Shown here: one piece after another, positions 32,673 through 43,000 of the stretch
Layout of the letters: the number at the start of each line of letters is the position of its first letter
Position numbering within the stretch: position 1 is the first letter of the stretch
Source of the DNA: Lachnospira multipara LB2003
Lineage (GTDB): Bacteria > Bacillota > Clostridia > Lachnospirales > Lachnospiraceae
Reading direction: 5' to 3'
Assembly (NCBI RefSeq): GCF_000702205.1
Contig: NZ_KL370871.1
Location: 1 to 64,000, forward strand
DNA: 64,000 nucleotides
Notes under the pieces: generated by a model
The model's input: only the letters and a program-made list of their open reading frames with translations
What the model was told of the DNA's origin: nothing
Database searches by the model: none
Made by a program: the position numbers and the translations under genes

Positions 32673-34874
32673 TTATTGGAATTCTTTCCTAAATGCTACA
32701 ACTAATACTGCTCCAGCACTTACAGTAATTATAAATGCCCATAATACATTTCTAAGATCTGCAGTCTCAGGAGATACATCTCCGTCATTTAATACAACTT
32801 CTGGTTCTATAATAGCTGCCTCAATTACAGGTGCCTCTACAACTTCTTCATCAGCATATACTAAAGCCATTGTACAAAGCTTAGTTGTTGATGCTGTAAA
32901 TGTTGCATCATCATCATCAATATCAACTAACTCAAATGTTTCAAATGTTCCATCAGCTAATTCATGACTTGCAACAAGTGTGAATACTCTACCTTCATTT
33001 CTAATTTCTTCTGGTATATCAATTGTAAATGAAATTGCATCGCTAAATTCTGTTATTGAAGACTTATTATCTTCATCGTCATTGAAAATCTTATAAAGAT
33101 CTGCTGTAAAATAATATGCACTTTCATTAGTATTTAAATTGCTTTCAATTAACTGTCCACCAGTTGTATCCTTAGCATCTGATGTTTCATCAACTACAAC
33201 TTCTAATCTTAAATCAACTTTTTCACCTGCTAAAACCCTGATAATTTCTTCTGGTGTTAATGAATTAGTAATTACAGATGCATCAACTGTATTTACCTTA
33301 GCTTGTAATTTAGCAGCTGTACCATCCTGCTTTACAGCAACATTAGCATCTCCTATATCAATAGCTTCATTAACATACTTATCAAGTTTTTCTGTCTCCA
33401 TAATTTGAATAGCAGCTTCAACTGTTGAGATTGAATTATTATTAATTACACTCTGAGTCTTAGGTGTAATAGAAGAAACCTTATTAATTAACTCTTTAAC
33501 ACCTGTAGTACCATTAGCTTTTACATCTCCTGTGATTGCTGTTGCTGCACCAATCTCCTTAGTATATCCTGCATATAAAATTGTAATCTTAGTATCTCCC
33601 TTACTTGGATCTACATATGGGTCTACTAATTCAAAATCTGAAGCTGTAATGCTTTCACCATCTAATGTATAACCTACTGCAATTTCATCCTTAGTAAATG
33701 TCTTAGCTAGAACACCTGTATATTTGCCTCCATTTACTCTTGCAAAGATAGCTGACTCCTCTAATTTCGTTGCTGCAACAATCTGCTTAGTATATCCTGC
33801 ATATGAAATTGTAATCTCAGTATCTCCCTTACTTGGATCTACATATGGATCTACTAATGTAAAGTCTGAAGCTGTATGGCTTACACCATCTAATGTGTAA
33901 CCTACTGCAATTTCATCCTTAGTAAATGTCTTAGCTTGAACACCTGTATATTTGCCAGACTTTAATTTTGCAAATATACTCGATTCTTCAATTTTAACTG
34001 CAGCTGTAATTTCTTTTTCAATATACGAACCATCTACGCCTACTTTAGCTGTTATTGTTACATCCCCTGTTTCAGGGTTTACTTTGTTATCAGATAATTC
34101 AATTGATGGTACTGTATAAGTAGTATTATTGTCTAATTTAATTACAGCCTCTAATAATGAAGGATTAACAGTTCCAGCTGTATTAAGCAGAGTAAAATCA
34201 TTTTTAAATTTTACTTCTACATTATCTGAAGAGATTGCTATAGATTTAGTATCATATGTGTAGATATAGAATGGACCTGCTTTTTTAACATAACCGCCAC
34301 TACAATTATAACGCCACTCATTATCTATGTACTTTATACTACCATATGGACATTGATCAAAACCTTTTCCAGCTTGACTTGGTTGTACAACATAAACATT
34401 TTCTTTGTCATTAGAATCAATACAATTAGTACCAGTAATACCAGCTGCCCTCTCTATATCAGATTTACTTGCTGAACCAGAAGTAACTAAATTTTTAAAT
34501 TCTGTTATACTATCTAATGTTTTTGTATCACTTGCCAATGCAATTGGTCTAACTAACGCAGAACCATTAGGAAGTCCCATAATAACATCATTAGTACCAT
34601 ATTTTTGTGGTATCATTGCTATTTCCGTTTTACCTGATCCTGAAATTCCACTTACAGATGTTAACTCCTTAAAGTTAGTCAAAATCTTTACTGTAATTTC
34701 ACCATTTGAAGTTGTATCACCAGAAGTATTCTGATTTAATTCACCAACATCATTTGAAGTTGTTCCATCTGCAAATGCTCCAACTTGACCTGTAAAGACT
34801 ACCAGGTTAAACACCATTAAAAAGGCTAAAATCATTCCGACAACACGCTTCATTTTTAAAGAAGAATTTTTCAT
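32673..34874 (-). CDS. Large surface protein with Ig-like repeats and PETAD end
   Basis: From ATG 34874 (AGGAGG upstream) the protein is 733 residues. It has a signal peptide (about 1-37, ending AFA), a region with a Tyr/Cys-rich segment (about 155-205), a beta domain and then two near-identical 76-residue Ig-like units (about 297-448) of the type KDEIAVGYTLDGVSHTASDF, a middle region of helices, a beta-rich domain (about 590-680) and a C-terminal SPETADLRN, hydrophobic stretch and FRKEFQ. PETAD resembles clostridial sortase signals. It is likely wall-anchored, with adhesin or scaffold function unknown. A strong promoter precedes it and a terminator follows. Confidence 0.83.
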   Translation of the reverse strand: MKNSSLKMKRVVGMILAFLMVFNLVVFTGQVGAFADGTTSNDVGELNQNTSGDTTSNGEITVKILTNFKELTSVSGISGSGKTEIAMIPQKYGTNDVIMGLPNGSALVRPIALASDTKTLDSITEFKNLVTSGSASKSDIERAAGITGTNCIDSNDKENVYVVQPSQAGKGFDQCPYGSIKYIDNEWRYNCSGGYVKKAGPFYIYTYDTKSIAISSDNVEVKFKNDFTLLNTAGTVNPSLLEAVIKLDNNTTYTVPSIELSDNKVNPETGDVTITAKVGVDGSYIEKEITAAVKIEESSIFAKLKSGKYTGVQAKTFTKDEIAVGYTLDGVSHTASDFTLVDPYVDPSKGDTEITISYAGYTKQIVAATKLEESAIFARVNGGKYTGVLAKTFTKDEIAVGYTLDGESITASDFELVDPYVDPSKGDTKITILYAGYTKEIGAATAITGDVKANGTTGVKELINKVSSITPKTQSVINNNSISTVEAAIQIMETEKLDKYVNEAIDIGDANVAVKQDGTAAKLQAKVNTVDASVITNSLTPEEIIRVLAGEKVDLRLEVVVDETSDAKDTTGGQLIESNLNTNESAYYFTADLYKIFNDDEDNKSSITEFSDAISFTIDIPEEIRNEGRVFTLVASHELADGTFETFELVDIDDDDATFTASTTKLCTMALVYADEEVVEAPVIEAAIIEPEVVLNDGDVSPETADLRNVLWAFIITVSAGAVLVVAFRKEFQ
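33531..33986 (-). repeat. 228-bp internal tandem repeat coding for Ig-like units
   Basis: Two copies with a period of 228 bases (76 codons) lie at about 33759-33986 and 33531-33758. They encode near-identical segments around TFTKDEIAVGYTLDG and LVDPYVDPSKGDT. The high DNA identity points to a recent duplication. Confidence 0.88.
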
Positions 34875-35004
34875 AAGACAACCTCCTAATTCACGCCCAA
34901 GGATTGTTCTAAATTTCCACAAGAATAATTTAGAATATACGAATCTCTATTAAAGAGTTACACTAGATTTAAGTATTAAATTCTCACGTCGTTAACATGG
35001 GCTT

Positions 35005-35033
35005 AGTATATCAAAAGAAAAAAAAAATAGCAA
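35005..35033 (-). promoter_or_regulatory. Promoter of the PETAD surface protein gene
   Basis: TTGCTA (35028-35033) and TATACT (35005-35010) are 17 bases apart on the minus strand; the spacer is nearly all T and ends TGA, giving an extended -10. The leader is about 130 bases, with no recognised RNA element. Confidence 0.72.
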
Positions 35034-35095
35034 GTACTATTACCACCTTTTTTGAATATTTTTTAAAATCTGGTACTTATGTCTTAGTTTATGTG

Positions 35096-35132
35096 AAAAA
35101 AGCGAGGTAGTAACTATAAAGTTATACCTCGC
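35096..35132 (-). terminator. Terminator of the radical SAM gene
   Basis: GCGAGGTA (35102-35109) pairs with TACCTCGC (35125-35132), with inner AT pairs, followed by six U on the minus strand. It lies 31 bases past the stop codon. Confidence 0.92.
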
Positions 35133-35163
35133 GTCCTATTAATCATCTAATTTGTAACTTAAT

Positions 35164-37143
35164 CTATCTTGTTTTCTTGTGTCTATTAGACTCTTTATTA
35201 TTGATTTTTTTATTTATCTTAGCTGGCTTAGCCCCATCTTTACTCCTATTTTTACTCTTATCCTTACTTTTATATTTGTCTTTATTATGTTCATTATTAT
35301 TTTTGTTTTTATCCTTACCCTTAGATAATTTATAAGTATAAGTCATCTTACGTGGTGGAATAAGACATTCCTCACCAAAGCCAATAAGATCTTCTCTACC
35401 AGCTTCTTTTAATGCTTCCTTTACAATATCATAATTTTCCGGTTTCCAATATTGAATTAAAGCTCTTTGCATAGCCTTCTTATGTGGATTATGTTCAACA
35501 AATACAGGTTCAAGAGTAAATGGATCAAGTCCTGTATAATACATTGTTGTTGATACTGTACCTGGCGTTGGATAAAAATCCTGCACCTGCTCAGGGCTTA
35601 TATGATGCTTCTTTAAATATTGCGCAAGCATAATAGCATCCTCTAATCTAGAACCCGGATGTGATGACATTAAATATGGCACAATATACTGCTTTAAGTT
35701 AAGATCTTTATTGATTTTCTCAAATTCCTTGACAAACTCATTGTAGATTTCAACTCCAGGTTTTCCCATCTTAGATAATACGTTATCTGAAATATGCTCT
35801 GGTGCTACTCTTAACTGTCCACTAACATGATATTGACATAATTCCTTTAAGAAATCTTTATTCTTATCAGCAACTAAATAATCATATCTAAATCCAGAAC
35901 GAACGAATACTTTCTTAACGCCCTGTAATTTTCTTAATTTACGAAGTAGGCTCAAATAATCGGAATGATCTACATTTAAATTGATACATGGCTTTGGATA
36001 TAGACAACGTTTGCCAACACAAGCGCCTTTAGTCATCTGCTTAGAACAAGCTGGTGCTCTAAACTCAGCTGTTGGGCCACCAACATCATGAATATATCCC
36101 TTAAAGTCAGGATCTTCTATCATTTGCTTAGCCTCTGTAATAATAGATTCATGACTTCGTGCCTGCACAATTCTACCTTCATGCATAGTTAGGGCACAGA
36201 AATTACATTCACCATAACAGCCTCTATTAGAAGTTAAGGAAAACTTAATTTCCTGTAAAGCGGGTACCCCGCCTGCTGCCTCATAACTTGGATGATAAGC
36301 TCTCATATATGGCAATTTATATACATCATCCATCTCAAGCTCTGATAGAGGTAGTGCTGGCGGGTTTTGTACTACAAATGTCTTTCCACCATAACACTCA
36401 TACATAGTCTTTGCCTGAAATGGATCGGTATTCTTATATTGAAGGGCGAAGCTTCTAGCATATTCTCTCTTATCATTTTCAATAGTCTCAAAATCAGGAA
36501 GTCTAATAGCATCATATATACTATCCTCGTCCCTTGTCTTATAGACTGTTCCCTTAATAAAGGTAACATCCTTTACATCAAGTCCTGAATTTAAGGCATC
36601 TGCGATTTCAACGATTGAATGCTCACCCATACCATAGCTAATAATATCAGCACCTGATTCTAGTAAAATGGAACGTCTAACGGAATCTGACCAATAATCG
36701 TAATGTCCCATTCTTCTAAGAGAAGCCTCTAGGCCACCGATTATGATTGCATCTTTCTTGTAAGTCTGACGAATAAGATTACAATAAACTATAACTGCTC
36801 TATCTGGTCTCTTACCCATTACGCCACCTGGTGTAAAGGCATCTGTACTTCTATGTTTCTTAGCTACTGTATAATGATTAACCAAAGAATCCATATTTCC
36901 TGATGAAACCAAAAAACCTAATCTTGGCTTACCAAACACATTTATTGATTCTGGATTTTTCCAATCTGGCTGTGCTATAAATCCTATTTTATAGCCATTA
37001 GCCTCTAATACTCTTGTTATAATGGATGCACCAAAAGAAGGATGGTCAACATAGGCATCGCCACAAACGTAGACGAAATCCACCTGATCCCAGCCTCTTT
37101 CTAACATTTCTTCTCTTGTAATTGGTAAAAATCCTGTATTCAT
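35164..37143 (-). CDS. YgiQ-family radical SAM protein
   Basis: The 659-residue protein has an N-terminal domain (about 1-280, with GFLPITREEMLERGWDQVDF, GDAYVDHPSFG and GGLEASLRRMGHYDYWS) and a radical SAM core from about 295 with the cluster motif CYGECNFC in SNRGCYGECNFCALTMHEGR. More Cys occur in KGACVGKRCLYPKPC, which may hold a second cluster. YgiQ proteins are widely conserved but without a settled reaction. The last 45 residues are almost all Lys, Asn, Asp and Ser, an unstructured basic tail not usual for the family. AAGGAG precedes the ATG. Confidence 0.93.
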   Translation of the reverse strand: MNTGFLPITREEMLERGWDQVDFVYVCGDAYVDHPSFGASIITRVLEANGYKIGFIAQPDWKNPESINVFGKPRLGFLVSSGNMDSLVNHYTVAKKHRSTDAFTPGGVMGKRPDRAVIVYCNLIRQTYKKDAIIIGGLEASLRRMGHYDYWSDSVRRSILLESGADIISYGMGEHSIVEIADALNSGLDVKDVTFIKGTVYKTRDEDSIYDAIRLPDFETIENDKREYARSFALQYKNTDPFQAKTMYECYGGKTFVVQNPPALPLSELEMDDVYKLPYMRAYHPSYEAAGGVPALQEIKFSLTSNRGCYGECNFCALTMHEGRIVQARSHESIITEAKQMIEDPDFKGYIHDVGGPTAEFRAPACSKQMTKGACVGKRCLYPKPCINLNVDHSDYLSLLRKLRKLQGVKKVFVRSGFRYDYLVADKNKDFLKELCQYHVSGQLRVAPEHISDNVLSKMGKPGVEIYNEFVKEFEKINKDLNLKQYIVPYLMSSHPGSRLEDAIMLAQYLKKHHISPEQVQDFYPTPGTVSTTMYYTGLDPFTLEPVFVEHNPHKKAMQRALIQYWKPENYDIVKEALKEAGREDLIGFGEECLIPPRKMTYTYKLSKGKDKNKNNNEHNKDKYKSKDKSKNRSKDGAKPAKINKKINNKESNRHKKTR

Positions 37144-37246
37144 AAAACTCCTTATATCTGTCGTAAATTACTCGTATCAATATTTATCTCACAAAGTTAT
37201 ATATTAATCTAAATATTATCTAATTACAAGAGAGTAAAATAAGCAG

Positions 37247-38257
37247 TTACTTATAATCAATTACTGTAAATAATGGTTTCACAATAACTACTTCATCATA
37301 CTCTTTCTGTGTTACCTTAACACTTGGATTTAAAGCTTTTAAGTCTTTTTTAACCACTTCCATGGCATCTTTTTCATTAAATGCTCTTCCCTCTCTAATA
37401 ACGCGAATCATTCTATCAATAACTATTGGATGGGCATAGCTTGCTGGCACTGGAAAGTTAGAAATCTTTTTTAATTTATTTTCCATATGCTGCACGCTTT
37501 CCTTGTAACAGTTCTCACCATAACGCTTATTATTAGTTCCTGTTGGTAAAATATGAGCTGATATTACAAAAAAGATAAATGCAAAACCTACTAACACATA
37601 TAAACCACCGGTCTTAAAGCCCTGTGTCATAACCACATGAATTCCAAAAGCCGCACAAGCTGCTGCTGCTAAAAATACAGCTATTGCAAGTAATCTATAT
37701 GTTGGATGTATTGCATCTAATGTTCTTTTTTGCTTAGCACTAAAGGCTAAATTATTGCTTAATGTTCTATCTTTTTCAAGTTCTTTCTTGGCATTTTCTA
37801 ATTTATTAATTGTATTAAGGGCTTCCTTTGATAGATTCTTAATGTATCTAGCTTCCTCTTCCCTCTTAGCCTTTAATAATCTTTTTTCTGCCTCCACTGA
37901 ATGTGTAGGTATTTCTGGATGATCCTCACTTATAGCCTCTAAGATTTCATCCACATGTTCCTCGTATTTAAAATTGCAGACTTTCTTACTTCCATCTTTG
38001 AATAAAACCACAAGGTATGGAATTGACCCAAACAAACCTTTTCCTGTAAAACCGCCCTTACTCATTGCTACTCTCTTAAATACGCGGTCTATCTTACTTA
38101 ACTCTGCATAATACATTCTATCTATATAAAAAGAATTAAGGTAAATTGCTTTTTTACCTAATCCACATGGTCCAAATTTAATACATTCCCTCTTATCTTT
38201 AATCAATGTTTCCTTGTCTAAATTAGAAGATCCTAATGCTTTTGGTGTAAAAATCAT
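37247..38257 (-). CDS. Unknown membrane protein with two helices
   Basis: I do not recognise a named family. The 336-residue protein has a soluble N-terminal part (about 1-125) with GPCGLGKKAIYLNSFYID and YLVVLFKDGSKKVCNF, reminiscent of PH-like domains, a basic helical stretch rich in Lys and Glu (about 125-180), two membrane helices (about 187-210 and 220-240, LAIAVFLAAAACAAFGIHV and GLYVLVGFAFIFFVISAHIL), and a soluble C-terminal end with RMIRVIREGRAFNEKDA. It lies 103 bases upstream of the YgiQ gene and probably forms its own unit. Confidence 0.7.
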   Translation of the reverse strand: MIFTPKALGSSNLDKETLIKDKRECIKFGPCGLGKKAIYLNSFYIDRMYYAELSKIDRVFKRVAMSKGGFTGKGLFGSIPYLVVLFKDGSKKVCNFKYEEHVDEILEAISEDHPEIPTHSVEAEKRLLKAKREEEARYIKNLSKEALNTINKLENAKKELEKDRTLSNNLAFSAKQKRTLDAIHPTYRLLAIAVFLAAAACAAFGIHVVMTQGFKTGGLYVLVGFAFIFFVISAHILPTGTNNKRYGENCYKESVQHMENKLKKISNFPVPASYAHPIVIDRMIRVIREGRAFNEKDAMEVVKKDLKALNPSVKVTQKEYDEVVIVKPLFTVIDYK

Positions 38258-38284
38258 ATTAAAAACTCCCGTTTTATTTTTTTT

Positions 38285-38349
38285 AAAAAAGCCAAGCTAG
38301 CATATAACAAGCTTATCCACCTAACTTGTTATATGTAATTAGCTTGGCT
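38285..38349 (-). terminator. Long terminator of cstA
   Basis: AGCCAAGCTA (38290-38299) pairs with TAGCTTGGCT (38340-38349), and ATATAACAAG pairs with CTTGTTATAT further in, with a U-run on the minus strand. It lies just past the cstA stop codon. Confidence 0.92.
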
Positions 38350-38372
38350 ATAAATTATAATTTATATTTTAT

Positions 38373-39848
38373 TTATGCGTGCTTTTCTTGCATTGTAACA
38401 TTTTTTCTACGCTTTGTTGCCATAATAAATAGGCAAAGGAAGAGAAGTGCTACAATTACGCCAACTGGATAAGCTACTAATGTATTGTTCTTAAGTGCTG
38501 GAATAAGTCCTAAACACTCTGGAGCCATTACAAAGTATGTTGCTGATACTGCACTCATAAATGTTGCAGGTACAACTGTAATCCAGTAATTTCTCTTTTC
38601 CATAAATAGATACATTGAAGCTGCCCAAAGTACGATCATTGCTAATGTCTGGTTTGTCCAGCTGAAGTATCTCCAAATAATTGAGTAATCAATAAATCCA
38701 AATGTATTACCAAATCCTAAGATTGCACCAATACCAAGTAAAGGTACACAAAGGATTAATCTGTTCTTAGCCTTATTCTGATCTAGACCTAACCAGTCTG
38801 AAAGTGTTAGACGAGCTGATCTAAATGCTGTATCACCTGATGTAATTGGACAAGCAACAACACCAAGCATTGCTAAGATAATACCAACTGAACCCATTGT
38901 CTTAGAACAGATTTCGTAAACTGTTGTTGAGTTTCCGCCACCTGCATTTACTAAACCTTCTCCGCCAAAGATTGCACAGCCAGCTGCTGCCCAAACTAAT
39001 GCAATAACACCTTCAGCGACCATTGCTCCGTAAAATACGAATCTACCTTGTTTTTCACTCTTTAAGCAACGAGCCATAAGTGGTGACTGTGTTGAGTGGA
39101 AACCTGAAATAGCACCACAAGCTACTGTAATAAACATAAATGACCAAATTGGTGTATGCTTTGGATGCATATTAGTAAAGTGGCTCCAAAGTTCTGGAAC
39201 ATGATAACCACCTGCAAATGTACCAATAATAACACCTACTGCCATGATAATTAAGCAGATACCAAATACTGGATAAATTCTACCAATAATCTTATCGATT
39301 GAAACAAATGTTGCTATGAAATAATAGATAAGAATAATTGCTAGCCAGAAAGGTGCACTTGTAAGAATGCCTGTAGCGCCATTGTTCTTAAATAGTACTA
39401 CAACCAATCCTGCAGGTCCAACTGCAAATACAGTACCAACCATTACTAACAAAATAACTGAGAATACTCTCATTACGTTCTTCATTGTATTGCCAAGGTA
39501 TGTACCTGTAACCTCTGCAATTGAAGCTCCATTATTACGTTCTGAAAGCATACCTGAGAAATAATCATGAACACCACCGGCAAAAATTGTACCGAATGTT
39601 ATCCAAAGAAATACTACAGGTCCCCACTCAGCACCTGTTAAGGCACCAAAGATAGGTCCAAGACCTGCGATGTTTAAGAGCTGAACTAAAAATAATTTCC
39701 ACTGTGGCATTACAACATAATCAACTCCATCATTTATAGCCACTGCTGGTGTCTCTCTGTCGTCTGGGCTAAATGTATTCTCTACAAATTTACCATATGT
39801 AAAGTAACCCGCAACTAAAATAATAAGACAAATAAAAAAACTTACCAT
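38373..39848 (-). CDS. CstA-family carbon starvation transporter
   Basis: The 491-residue membrane protein has about 13-14 hydrophobic segments and typical CstA stretches: MPQWKLFLVQLLNIAGLGPI, FGALTGAEWGPVVFLWI, GGVHDYFSGMLSERNNGASI and the later GAISGFHSTQSPLMARCL. CstA proteins take up peptides or pyruvate, usually when carbon is scarce. It is shorter than the roughly 700-residue E. coli protein, as are many Firmicute members. It is a single gene with a strong promoter and terminator. The leader of about 95 bases is fairly long. Substrate is not known. Confidence 0.92.
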   Translation of the reverse strand: MVSFFICLIILVAGYFTYGKFVENTFSPDDRETPAVAINDGVDYVVMPQWKLFLVQLLNIAGLGPIFGALTGAEWGPVVFLWITFGTIFAGGVHDYFSGMLSERNNGASIAEVTGTYLGNTMKNVMRVFSVILLVMVGTVFAVGPAGLVVVLFKNNGATGILTSAPFWLAIILIYYFIATFVSIDKIIGRIYPVFGICLIIMAVGVIIGTFAGGYHVPELWSHFTNMHPKHTPIWSFMFITVACGAISGFHSTQSPLMARCLKSEKQGRFVFYGAMVAEGVIALVWAAAGCAIFGGEGLVNAGGGNSTTVYEICSKTMGSVGIILAMLGVVACPITSGDTAFRSARLTLSDWLGLDQNKAKNRLILCVPLLGIGAILGFGNTFGFIDYSIIWRYFSWTNQTLAMIVLWAASMYLFMEKRNYWITVVPATFMSAVSATYFVMAPECLGLIPALKNNTLVAYPVGVIVALLFLCLFIMATKRRKNVTMQEKHA

Positions 39849-39950
39849 AAATAAACCCCCTTAGTTTACTTTTAAGTAGAAAAGTCAAGGTCTCATAAGT
39901 CATTGTGGTGGATTCTGGCCTATGGGAGGTTTACATCCTCTACAAGTCTT

Positions 39951-39979
39951 ATTATAGTCCTTTTGGATTGTACTTACAA
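39951..39979 (-). promoter_or_regulatory. Promoter of the cstA-like gene
   Basis: TTGTAA (39974-39979) and TATAAT (39951-39956) are 17 bases apart on the minus strand. The leader of about 95 bases contains GAGG/CCTC and other small inverted repeats, but no known RNA family or CRE site was recognised. Confidence 0.78.
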
Positions 39980-40015
39980 TAATACATTCAAAATATTTTT
40001 GTATTTTACAAGTAC

Positions 40016-40044
40016 AAAAAGAGGACTTATAAAAGTCCTCTTTT
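40016..40044 (-). terminator. Terminator of addB-addA
   Basis: AAAAGAGGACTT (40017-40028) pairs with AAGTCCTCTTTT (40033-40044), with five U on the minus strand. It follows the addA stop codon within 10 bases. Confidence 0.9.
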
Positions 40045-40049
40045 GTAAC

Positions 40050-43000
40050 TTATACTTCAATCTCACGTCCCATATTCACTGCATAGATTACCTTCTTCTT
40101 AACCTTAATTCCTGTAATCTGTTCTACTGCTTTGCCGTAGTAGTCAAGCTGAATCTTATAACGTTTCTTTAATTCATCAATGCCTACTTTACCAAAGCGA
40201 ACACAGTCTGTCTTATAGTCTACGATTATTATTCCATCATCTTCTATAATAAACATATCTATAATACCCTGAACTAGCTGTCCGTCTACATCAAAGACGA
40301 AGGGCTGCTCTCTTCTTAATTTACCAAGACTGCTTGCCCTAGTTGCTAACTTACCAACTTCTGATTTTGTAAATTTATAGATGTCTTCTGGCTTTATGCA
40401 ATCATATTGTTGCTTAGTTATCTTCTCATCCATAAGCATCTTATGAATATTATCCTTTATGTCTTCTAGCGTCTCAACCTTACTATAATCAAGGCATTCA
40501 AATATTCTATGATAAGCACTACCTCTTTCATTACCCACAAGTTCATCCACTGTATTCTTAATAAACTTAGGGACATGCTTATTCTCGTATTCCTTAGTTA
40601 GTTCTGTTTCTTGACTTTCTAGATTATCCTTGGATTCTAGGCTTTTCTGTATCTCCATACTAGAATCTACCATAGAATTTTCCTTAGAATCTTCCATAGC
40701 TTCTTCCTGATCCTTGTAGTCTTCCTTTATTATAGACATGGCTTCACTATCAAAGTCAGCATCTGCCTGCATCTTCTTAAGAGCTGATACTGTAACTTTA
40801 ACTGGACGCTCTGCCTTAGGGTCAATTACATAATCTGGAAGTGGTGGTAGGCTTCCTTTTTTGAAATCTTCCTTAGTCATGGTCGTTTCAACCACTTCAA
40901 CTGACTGTGCTTCCTTTACCACATCTGCTGCGGGTAATATATCAATTTGGAAGTCTCCTGTTTGTCGTTCCTTAGGAAGTAGCGCAACTGGAAGCACCAT
41001 AGCTAAAAAGCTATTATGTTTATTAAGCTGCATATAACTAAAACCATTGGCGTTATTAACTAATGTTGCATCACTTGTTGCTGTTTCAATTAGCTTATTA
41101 GCATCATCAACAGCTGAAACCATTATTAATTTCTCTCTTGCACGAGTCATTGCAACATAAAGTACTCTTTGTTCCTCAGCTCTTGCTTCCCTATCAATTC
41201 TATTCTTAATGGCTCCCTTTACTATTGTGCTTGTCTTAGTTCTTGTATCTAAGTCTATATAATCCATTCCCATACCAAGATTAGAATCAAGAATTAGAGT
41301 TCCTTTAGAGTCTTTTAAGTTGTATTGCTTATTAACTCCAGCCATAATAACGATTGGAAATTCTAGGCCTTTACTCTTATGAATTGTCATAATTCGAACT
41401 AAATCTTCATTTTCAGAAAGAGTTGATGCCTCTTCAAAATCAATGTCGAATTTTTTCAAGCGCTCTATATAGCGTAAGAAATTAAACAAGCCTGTGTAAC
41501 TTGTCTTACTATAAGCTGCAGCCTTATCAAGGAATATTTCCAAATTCAACTGACGCCTCTTACCTGCTGGCATTGTACCAACATAGTCATAATAACCAGA
41601 ATTATAAATAATATCCCACAATAGGTCATATACATTTAAAAGATTAGACTTCTTACGATAATCATTTAATTCAGTTAAAAAGGCACTTATCTTATTAGCT
41701 AGTTGTCTTATTTCTTCTAGGCTAATAGCCTCAAAGTCCTCATCTAATACTCCATCAACTTCCTCGACAATTGCAAGCATCTCATGATAAAGATTAGGAT
41801 GTTCAAGACAATTTTCTTTCTTTAAATAGCGGCCAAGAACTCTTATATTTACCAAATCTTCTGAATTAAAGCCACCAAAGTATGATAAAAGTGAAGCCGA
41901 TAAAGGAATTTCTTGCACCGGATTATCTACTATTGTAAGGAAACTAAGTAACACGCTAATTTCCCTAACATTAAAATAGCCCTCACTATAATCACTATAA
42001 GCAGGTATATTATTATTCATAAGAATATTAACAAGTCTATCTGACCAACCCTTATTAGATCTTACAAGCACAACAATATCCCTATAACTTGCTCTTCTAT
42101 AATCTCCAAGATCTGTATCAAACACATAGTTTTCTTCATTAACTATCTTTCTTACTAAGGAAACTATATGAAGTGCCTCTAATTCCTTATTGTTATAACT
42201 TCCTTCTTCATAGCTAGCTGACATATCTGCATCTAAGCTGTCATCATCATCAGATTCAATAAAATCCACACCCTTTCCATCAATTAGATGTATTTCGCAT
42301 GGACTATTATTAAAGCTTGCATGACTACTAGTTTCTGGATAAGGAAATCCAGGGTTTAGGCTAACTTCACTTGTATAGGAAATGCCACAAAAGGCCTTAT
42401 TAAACACGTTTAAGAATACATCATTAGTTGCAAAAAGTACTTCCTTTCTTGAACGGAAATTCATCTTTAACTCAATTTTCTTAAATTCATCTGAGTCGTA
42501 TTTATAACTATCGTATTTTTCAATAAAAAGATCTGGACAAGCAAGTCTAAAGCGATAAATACTTTGCTTTACATCACCTACCATATACACATTATTAGGT
42601 TCGTTTAATCTAAGCTTTGACACTGCATTAAGAATAACTTCCTGTAACATATTAGAATCCTGATATTCATCAATCATGATATAATCAAAATTCTTAGCTA
42701 ATTCATTGGCTGTGTCTGTATAAACTATGTCCCCATCTTCCTTTTTTATAAGAATTGATAGGGCCATATGTTCCATATCATTAAAGTCAATAATTCCACG
42801 ATCTTTCTTAACTGCGGCTAATCTTTCATTGTATTCCTTAGCTAGCTTTATTATGGTCCTTACATATGTATAGCAATGCTTAACATCTGCTATTAGGCCA
42901 TCATAATCCCTAGAAAAAGTCTTCTTTAATTTCTCAATATACTTCTTATAATCATCCCTAGCATTCTTAACCTGGTTTTTTAAATCATCGTCTATATCAG

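Noticed and set aside
39849-39944. Short leader peptide upstream of cstA
   Set aside because: An ATG-started reading overlaps the real start, has no ribosome site and no sensible composition.
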